Source: Uranotaenia lowii (Eukaryota > Arthropoda > Insecta > Diptera > Culicidae). From it: a stretch of DNA of 64,000 nucleotides. The translations under genes and the position numbers were made by a program. The notes under the pieces were generated by a model. The model was not told the origin of the DNA. It saw only the letters and a program-made list of their open reading frames with translations, and did not search any database. Positions 57,030-64,000 of the stretch are shown here, piece after piece. The stretch is from NCBI RefSeq assembly GCF_029784155.1, contig NC_073691.1:125984714-126048713 (forward strand), written 5' to 3'. Within the stretch, counting starts at the first letter, position 1; each line of letters opens with the position of its first letter.

Positions 57030-58330
57030 GTATTTGGATACGAAAAATATTTCAATGATAATGTGAGACCCCTCTCTCTTTCCAGTAGGGAGATATTAAG
57101 GCCAGAGGAGCCTTTTTTTATATTTTTTTACATAACTCAAAAACTAATTAAGCAAATCGAACCAAACTTGGCATGACGGGGAATTAAGGAACGTGACAAG
57201 TTCCAATGATTGTTTGAGACCCCTTGCTTCTTACAACGGGGAGAAAGGAAAGAAGGAGGGGAGTCTCATACCATTTTTACTGAATAACTCAAAAACTACA
57301 ACAGCAAATGGAACCAAATTTGGCACGGAACAATATTTGGGTTCGAGAAATGCTTCTATGAATATTTGGTATCCCTCACTCCTTCAAAGAGGTTTTTTTT
57401 TTTTTTTGGAACATATTTGGCATTTTAGGGTATTTGGATACGAGAAATGTTTCTATTATAAATTGAAGCCCCATCTTTTCAGCGGAAAGATATAAAGGGG
57501 GAAAGGGGGGCTTCCATGCAACTTTTTTTGCATAACTCGAGAATTAATCGAGCAAATGAAACCAAATTTGGCATCAAAAAGTATTTGAGTACGAAAAATA
57601 CCGTTATGAATATTAAGTTCTCACCCCTCCATTCAACGGGGAGAACGGAAGGGGGGATGGTACATTTTTTAAAGTTTTTGCATAACTCAAGAATTTACTA
57701 CGCAAATAAAACCAAATTTTGCATGGGATGGTATTTCAATACAAGAAATTTTTCTATATGGAACAATTCCTTTCTTGCAGTAGGATGATAGAATGGGGAA
57801 TATAGCAAGGAAAGGGGAGGCTTACATGGAAAATCATTTTGGTATGATTCTATGATTATCTGTGAGTAGGTTCATAGGAGGAGGGACGTGAGCCCAATAC
57901 CATTTTGTAAGCATAAGTCCTCAATTTATGCTAACGAAGCCAACAAATGGAAACAAATATGGCATGGAGAGGTACTTGGTTACGAGATATGTTTCTACGA
58001 TTATTATAGACCCTTACGCTTTACAGTGTAGAGAGGGGAAGAAAGGAGGGGACTCCATATAAATTTTGTTGTATAGCTTAAAAACTTATCAACCAATGGA
58101 ACTATATTTGATATAGGAGGATTTTTGGGTACGAAAAAAATGGGTATGATTACGATTAAGATCACGATATCCATTCAGCAGGGGTGAAGGAAAGGACAAG
58201 GAGGGGGGGGGGGGCTCTCTTATCAGTTTTTTAACATAAATCCAGAACATATCAAGCAAAAACAACCATATTTTATAAGTTAGATTATTTGCGTACGATT
58301 CATTTGAGACCCTCCTTTTCAAGGGCGAAG
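57030..58330 (+). repeat. Tandem array, about 150-170-bp units
   Basis: Units are marked by CATAACTCAAAAACTAAT-like starts near 57127, 57280, 57523, 57670, 57895, 58066 and 58215, each followed by AAATTTGGCATGG, a GTATTTGG-containing block and AACGGGGAGA. The spacing is irregular. One further unit lies left of the hAT insertion (51660-51738). Frames here are repeat artefacts. Confidence 0.82.
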
Positions 58331-58454
58331 CTTAAGGAAACAGATTAAAATTATCAGATCTTTAACACAAATTTATCGATCAAGATTCAGAATATTAGTT
58401 TAAGTTATCTTTGTGTTGCAATTTGAAACTCTAGCTGCAGCTCTCATTTCATAG

Positions 58455-60161
58455 CTAGCTGATTTTACCCGGCTATGCTCGGGTTCACATAAAACATAAA
58501 TCAAAATGAGTCGTTTGACTTTTAGAATTTTTATATTAAACTATATCATTATAAGCAATTTTGCGCATCTTTGGCCATTGTTCAGTTTTTTATTGAGATT
58601 ATTCACTGTGTTTATCGTTTTCATATTATAGAAAAACTTAAAGGTATGAGCTTTAAATTAAAAGACATACAAAATAATTTCCCCTGAAAGCTTATTCATC
58701 ACGATAAACATTTTTTTCATCCACCATTTTTTAGGAAGCTTGAAAAGATTTGGACTTTTATTTGTTATCTTCAAATGATTTAATTGTTTTGATATCTTTC
58801 CCATCCTGCCTCTAATAAAAATCTCATTCCACTTTTCAAGACGGATGATCTCCCTGTACAATGGTATATTAGACCTTTATCTACTTTGAAATTTCTAAAC
58901 AAACATCCGAATCTGGTTAAACCATGTTGAAGACTCACATTGCATGTTTCAAACTATTTGTGTGCTTTTTTCTCGTTTTCATTTCACAATGTTTTATGAG
59001 TACTTGGTCTTAAATGTGAAAGTTCCACATTTAGTTTTTTGAAGTTTTTGAAAACAAACCACCTCTGAACCAGAATAACCATACTAATTTTATATGTGAG
59101 TTACATTTCAATGTTTCTATTCTTGGACATTCATCCCATTAATGCTTGTGAAGTCTGATCAATTTTAAAGTTTATTTGTTTAAATTCGCAGTACTAAACG
59201 GTTCTACTATAAGTTTTATCTAAATTGGATGGTAGAATTGAACAAATTGACTCAAAAGTTATAAATTGGCCAAAGAAATAGAACTGCATAAAACTAAAAG
59301 CCTCAGATTCAATTAATAAAAGTTTCATGTAATGGATTTGTTTCCAACGGAACCAAAAGTTTTTCTGGATAATACACGATCAATTTTCTAATCCCCCGTT
59401 AAAATTCCCCGACGGCTATTTAAGCGTTGAAATCGAGGCTTTCAACTTATAACTCTGAATCTTATTATTTTTTTCTTTCTCTATGAGAGATTCTAAAAAT
59501 TCGACAATAGTTGGTTCATAAAAGCTGGAATTTATGAAAGTCGGTTCATTCAGCTGAAGAAGTCAATTCACTGTTCACTGTTCAGTTCACTGTATATTCA
59601 TGTAGACCTTCAAAGCACTGGGGTGCGGGGGTAGGGAGCACTTTGAAAATCACTACATTTCTATTCAATATATTTCTAACAGGCTAGTTGTATTTTTCAA
59701 TCCAAAATGTAGGCTCATTATTGCATTCAAATATCTCCTACCAGTACCACGTGATTAGAACAGAAGAAGGAATTAAAATACCCGCCAAAATACCCCCTTT
59801 CAAATTTTCAATGATCAGCAAGCTTTGATTTGCTTTCCAGTACACGTGAACTTTGAATGGTCGTTGCTAATGCTCGGCCCATAATGATGGTGAAAAAAAA
59901 ACCCACCAAAGGAAACGAAAATCTGCTGCCAAAATGGGTGCCATGACTTTTGGATTGTGGGAATAAAAACGAAAGTTGTATGGGAGGGTCCCTTATCTTA
60001 GGTGGGAGGGGCTCAGAACTATTACTAAAACCTTACCCTGGTTCAACTACACCTCTGTGCCAAATTTCAGGCTGATCGGTTAAGCAGTGTGGATTTGTAT
60101 AAGGTGCATACAAACAAACAAACATATATTATAGTCCAACTCATCTTTATATATTAGAAGA
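58455..60161 (-). mobile_element. Second Helitron-like element, opposite orientation
   Basis: On the minus strand the 5' end is TCTTCTAATATATAAAGATG (from 60161), followed by GTTTGTTTGTTTG and CCTGAAATTTGGCAC, matching the layout of the element at 30769. The 3' end is AATCAGCTAG (58455), preceded by the hairpin CCCGAGCATAGCCGGG. The 3' base beyond CTAG is C where Helitrons usually have T. It interrupts the + strand Helitron-like element, whose 3' tail continues at 60162-60271. Confidence 0.72.
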
Positions 60162-60271
60162 TGTCATAATTTGATTTAAAATAATGCCAATAAACAATAA
60201 AAATTAGAAAATAATTTCTGAAAAAATGATTTGATTTTGAAAGGTGTAGCAAAGCACACCGGGTCAGCTAG

Positions 60272-61841
60272 TGTGTCATAAAAAAATAACTTTTTTAGTT
60301 TCGTTAAAAATTTGATGATTGATCTCATGTAATAAAGCGCATCGTTATGTTTAATTTGTATTGAAGAAATACTATAATAGTGATGAGGTAAAATGTCTTG
60401 AACGTTTTCGAAAATAGCGAATCAATTTTCGTGACGTTACAGCGCATTCATTACCCGAGTGCAACAACCTTTTGAACCGATTTCCATTCTGAAAGTTGCA
60501 TTGAATATTGCTCATTGAATTCTCATTGAAGAAACCCCCAATTTCTAACAATATATGAGGTCCATAGGAATCGTGAGTTTAAAAATAGTTGAATACTTTA
60601 ACGAACATTATACGGCCAAGCGACTTCACGTGTGTCAAAATCATTGTCCTAAGAATTTTTTTTAATGAAATTAAATGAATAGTGAAATGTCTACACTGAT
60701 TATGTGGTTAGCTGTTCCCTCCGATAGTAAAGCAGGACCAACCTATCAGGCTATAGAAATTCGATCCAAGTCTTCCCGGAAGGTCCTCTGGCAGAATTGG
60801 TAGTTGGCAGTGAACCGAAGCTAAGTATTATTATGTTTTCTTGAATTCATCCTTTATAATCCGGAATAAATATATTCCAATCAGTGCTTTTGTGACGTAT
60901 TGCGAGAAAAAATTACGATTTTTTAAAGTATTTATTACATGAATACTTTGATTTCGGGTTCAAATATTAAGCACATGGAAGTTGCTGAGAGTGAAGTTTA
61001 TCAGATTTTTATTTTGAGATTAATCAATATATCTTTACTACTCTTGTATGAGAATAAATAATAAATTGAGGCTAGCTAGAAATTGTACCATACATTTTCA
61101 AAACTATTATGTAATCATAGTTTTTAAGATCGAATTTTATTACTACTTTGTTACTACTTATTACTACTTTGTTCAGATAAATTTTAAAGTTTTTTTAAGA
61201 TTCATCATGAATATGTTTAGCAAAAATTGTTTTGAAAAATTACTAGTTCATCAGGAAAATAAATAATAGATTTTGATACATGAAAATATTTGATATTTTT
61301 TCGGGTCTTCATTTATGTTTTCTTTGTTTTCATAGTTAAAATAGTTTGTACGCTTTTAAACGCTTCTTTTTATCATACTAAAATACTAATGCGTTTAATA
61401 AAATATCACTTATTCATGTTAAACGTCTTGAGATTGTTATTCATAAGCATCATTGTCAGTTTTAGGAGTTTCAGTAGGAAACTTTAGGTGCATAGGAGGT
61501 GTAGGACGAAATGATCACCCGTAATGCTAGCCTAGCATCTCCCAGGGTTTACCTTCCCCAAATTTACCCCTCTAAAACCTCCCCACGTTTATGGGTGGAT
61601 CGTGAAGATCTCTGCATCTACCGTTTAAGTTAACATGAGTCACTTAAAGCGACTAATATACCCTCTCTTTTCCCACACAATCCGCAAAGTTTAGCCAGGG
61701 CCCCTTCAATATTCTGTGGGGGGCAAGTTATTCAATTTAAGAGATTCTATAATCTGAGGCAACGAATTGGAAGACTTTGCTTCTTTTGAAATTGAAAGTC
61801 AGGAAGTGTAACGCCATCTAGGGAAGACGGTGGTGCAATTC
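60272..61841. other. Gene-free stretch
   Basis: No supported gene. At 60710-60820 a GC-balanced segment has no long frame. At 61500-61700 there is another balanced segment (CCTAGCATCTCCCAGGG, GGGTGGATCGTGAAG) without recognisable features. Confidence 0.4.
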
Positions 61842-61845
61842 TTAA

Positions 61846-62584
61846 GGGGGGGGGGGTAGGGTCTAACACTTTCAAAAAATCGATTTTTTATTTTTTTATT
61901 TTCTTATTGAAAAACATTTCAAGAATGTTGTGTCAAATTTTCAAGTCAATTGAAGCAAAACTGTAGAAATTATAGGCCTTTATCTCCTCCTATCTTATAC
62001 TGCAAGAAAGCAAGAGCAGAAACTTCAAACGCGTTTTTCTCGAAAGCACATTTTTAAAGTCCGTGGACATCGTCATTTGAAAACTACTTATCCGATTCTT
62101 TTCAAATTTGGAACATATTTTCTACATATAAAATACCAGACCCCAACGTTTTTCTTTTTTGTTTTTTTTACTTTGGGGAGATTTTACAGGTGAAAAAAGG
62201 CGGATTTTTTCGTGAAAAATCGTAGTTTTTACTTCAAAAGCCACAAAAATTTCATAAACATTTTTTCAAGTTTAATAAAAACGTTGGGGTCCAGAAAAAC
62301 ATCTATTAAAAATATTTTGCTCTGATTTTTTGACTTCAGATGATTCTGTGCTGAGATACAGTGTCCACCGCAAATCCTGTTTTCTAAAAGGTATCTCCGA
62401 AAGTGCTCCGTCACCGGCTCACTTTTCAAAAATTTTCTACGAAAAAATTACTAAATGTTCTTTTAACAATGCTTTGTATAATGCAAAAAATTTGAATACA
62501 TTTGTTTGAACGATAGCTCTAGAAAAAAATCGTGAAAATGGTGTTTTTTTTTACCCGTTAGAACCCTACCCCCCCCCCCCCCCC
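61846..62584 (+). mobile_element. Complete TTAA-flanked non-autonomous element
   Basis: The 739-bp element starts with a G tract followed by TAGGGTCTAAC and ends with GTTAGAACCCTA plus a C tract, so the ends are inverted repeats. TTAA flanks both sides (61842-61845 and 62585-62588). It is the inverted copy of 1-459. Frames inside are short. Transposition by a piggyBac-like enzyme is inferred from TTAA only. Confidence 0.85.
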
Positions 62585-62819
62585 TTAATGACTGTAATTT
62601 CATAAAACGGAGAGTTGACGAGTAGCGCCAACCGAATGTTTAAGCCGACTGTTTATGCGAATGCGAACTATACGGCCTAGCGACTTTTACTCTGATGTGC
62701 TTTTGAAGTCCGTGTAACAAATGTAGACAAAAATTAAAGAGAAGAAAAAATAAAAAAGAGCTATAATTTAAAAAATATATTTGTGATACAAAATATACAA
62801 TAAAAATTATATATAACTA

Positions 62820-64000
62820 TTAGTACCAGGTGAAAGGAAGCTCCTGTTTGAGTATTCCGTGCGGGTATGCTGCATTCCGGGTGTAGATCTGTGTTTCCTC
62901 AACCAGTGCTGGAGGCAACGCATCACCTCGATAAATTTCTAGAAGTTGACAACCTGGAAGCTGTTTCTGGAGACCTCCTAAGGCATTCAAGCTGATGTTG
63001 TAGCAGTCGTAGAATACTGCCTGTTCTAGTTGCGTCAATTTACTTCCGATGTCTTGCAACGTAATGTCACTTACGGCATCGTTAAAGTAGATGAGTAGCT
63101 TTTTCAACGGTAAAAATCGCCACCTTTTGAAGAAGCTTCTAGTAATGTCGATACACCAAAGTCGAAGTTCGGTCAATTTCCGCATCTGGCCGAGATTTTT
63201 GAGTCCGCCATCGGAGATGTATAGACAAAATCCCAATTCGAACCTCTCAACATTGGGTAGGTAACGACAAACTCGTTTCAGCTGCTTGTTGCTGATCCCA
63301 ACGTCGTGAATTTCCAAAGATTTCAGCGATGTGCGCTTCAAGAAATCGATAAAATCACAACCAATTGTTTCTACGTGGAGATGTTCCAGCTTGGGTAGCT
63401 CTACATGATCCCATGAATACTTGTTGATCCCACGAATTTGCAACGATCGAAGTTTACACAATCTACCCAGATTTGAAAAGCTTCTACTTATATATGGTAA
63501 ACTGCAGTTTAGCACCAGTTGCTCCAAAGATGTCACTTCACTTATGCTACTCAGAATATCGTCCGTCATTACAATTTCTAATTGCAGGCACTTCAATTTT
63601 TTCATTGATTTAAAAAAATGAGGATCTACATTACCAGGCACCTTAAAAGAAAGCTCTGTAAGCTGTTCGAATTGCAATTTTGAATATTCATGCATTGTTA
63701 AAACACGCTCTGATTTATAAGTCACCTTCTCTAGCTGATTGCCAAAGAGAGCCATTGTAGAAATATCCCTTCGAGTATAACTGTGTTCATCCGAGTTACT
63801 GATCCGAAGTTCCTTCAAATTGGGGGCCAACTCACAAAGATCGTTGTAAAATTGACAGTTATCGTCCACGTTGAGCTCGATCTTCTTGAGTTCCGGCACA
63901 ACAAAAGTGGTCGATTCGTTCCCGTCATACCCGATGCGGTTCGTCACGTACAACTCGTTCAGATTCTCTGTCTTTTCAATTAAGGTGAGAATATCACTCC
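62820..64000 (-). CDS. Leucine-rich-repeat protein, C-terminal part (possibly F-box/LRR)
   Basis: An uninterrupted minus-strand frame of at least 393 codons runs from the right window edge (SDILTLIEKTENLNELYV) to TAA at 62820-62822. The start lies outside the window; the TTG at 63953 is an internal Leu. The protein is made of about 13 degenerate LRRs of roughly 25 residues, including LKELRIS, LTELSFKV, LKCLQLEI, LEQLVLNC, LRSLQIRG, LEHLHVET, LKSLEIHD, VERFELGF, LTELRLWC, LKKLLIYF and LEQAVFYDC. It ends HGILKQELPFTWY. This pattern is that of F-box/LRR substrate receptors of SCF ubiquitin ligases, in which the F-box lies N-terminal, here off the window, so the F-box is inferred. GC content and codon use are those of a host gene. 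No AATAAA was found in the first 100 bp after the stop. Confidence 0.88.
   Translation of the reverse strand, partial: SDILTLIEKTENLNELYVTNRIGYDGNESTTFVVPELKKIELNVDDNCQFYNDLCELAPNLKELRISNSDEHSYTRRDISTMALFGNQLEKVTYKSERVLTMHEYSKLQFEQLTELSFKVPGNVDPHFFKSMKKLKCLQLEIVMTDDILSSISEVTSLEQLVLNCSLPYISRSFSNLGRLCKLRSLQIRGINKYSWDHVELPKLEHLHVETIGCDFIDFLKRTSLKSLEIHDVGISNKQLKRVCRYLPNVERFELGFCLYISDGGLKNLGQMRKLTELRLWCIDITRSFFKRWRFLPLKKLLIYFNDAVSDITLQDIGSKLTQLEQAVFYDCYNISLNALGGLQKQLPGCQLLEIYRGDALPPALVEETQIYTRNAAYPHGILKQELPFTWY

Larger units (their letters stand above)
51640..60271 (+). mobile_element. Helitron-like element with internal array, split by later insertions
   Basis: One array unit starts at about 51660 and is cut at 51738; the same unit resumes at 57030 (GTATTTGGATACG) and the array continues to about 58330. 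The 3' end GGGTCAGCTAG at 60271, followed by T and preceded by a hairpin GTGTAGC...GCACAC, is typical of Helitrons. The body is interrupted by hAT A (51739-57029) and by a minus-strand Helitron-like element (58455-60161). The 5' end was not found, so the left boundary is approximate. No Rep/helicase is encoded. Confidence 0.65.

Noticed and set aside
57193..57788. Consecutive + strand frames of 90-100 codons
   Set aside because: They fall in the tandem array of the Helitron-like element and repeat NNSKTTTANGTKFG-type words; repeat artefact.
50700..64000. Further exons of the coiled-coil gene
   Set aside because: No frame with coiled-coil character, acceptor in the correct phase and exon-like composition was found; all longer frames belong to transposons or the LRR gene.

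Overview
The window looks like intergenic and intronic DNA from a dipteran, most likely a culicid mosquito. It is AT-rich and gene-poor. Its repeats include Jockey/Juan-type and CR1/Q-like non-LTR elements, Tc1/mariner, pogo and hAT elements, Helitron-like elements with internal minisatellites, tRNA-derived SINEs and foldback MITEs. The species assignment is inferred from this repeat composition, not from a marker gene.

Two host genes are supported. The first, on the + strand, encodes a Ser/Gln-rich coiled-coil protein. Three exons are visible (42720-43059, 50111-50499, 50586-50698), their splice phases agree, and the last donor leaves the gene open beyond 50698. The second, on the - strand at 62820-64000, is the C-terminal part of a leucine-rich-repeat protein that runs off the right edge. 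A weaker candidate is a short secreted-peptide-like reading frame near 28190-28524.

Layout. 1-459: TTAA-flanked element cut by the window edge. 1140-3993: Jockey fragment whose 3' UTR is split by a Tc1-like transposon. 6.2-9.2 kb: dispersed repeats and two SINE copies. 10.8-12.5 kb: hAT-type non-autonomous element. 12.7-14.1 kb: decayed non-LTR RT and D37E-mariner-like remnants. 14.7-21.8 kb: four palindromic or TIR elements, two of which contain tRNA-like sequence. 23.5-27.5 kb: TATTCGG-rich element, minisatellite and a MULE-like MITE. 30.8-32.9 kb: complete Helitron-like element with about ten 143-bp units. 34.6-37.1 kb: pogo/Tigger element. 39.7-40.4 kb: D37E fragment and a SINE with a perfect 11-bp duplication. 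43-50 kb (intron 1): a putative solo LTR rich in heat-shock elements, an 818-bp foldback with a 9-bp duplication, and a mariner-like transposon. 51.6-60.3 kb: a deeply nested stack (Helitron-like > hAT A > hAT B > non-LTR retrotransposon, plus a second Helitron-like insertion). 61.8-62.6 kb: a complete inverted copy of the element at the left edge.

Apart from the two host genes there is no operon or pathway here. The informative content is the order of insertions, read from target-site duplications, and the putative heat-shock-type promoter inside the LTR-like sequence. All transposase and reverse-transcriptase reading frames seen are truncated, frameshifted or have lost key residues.
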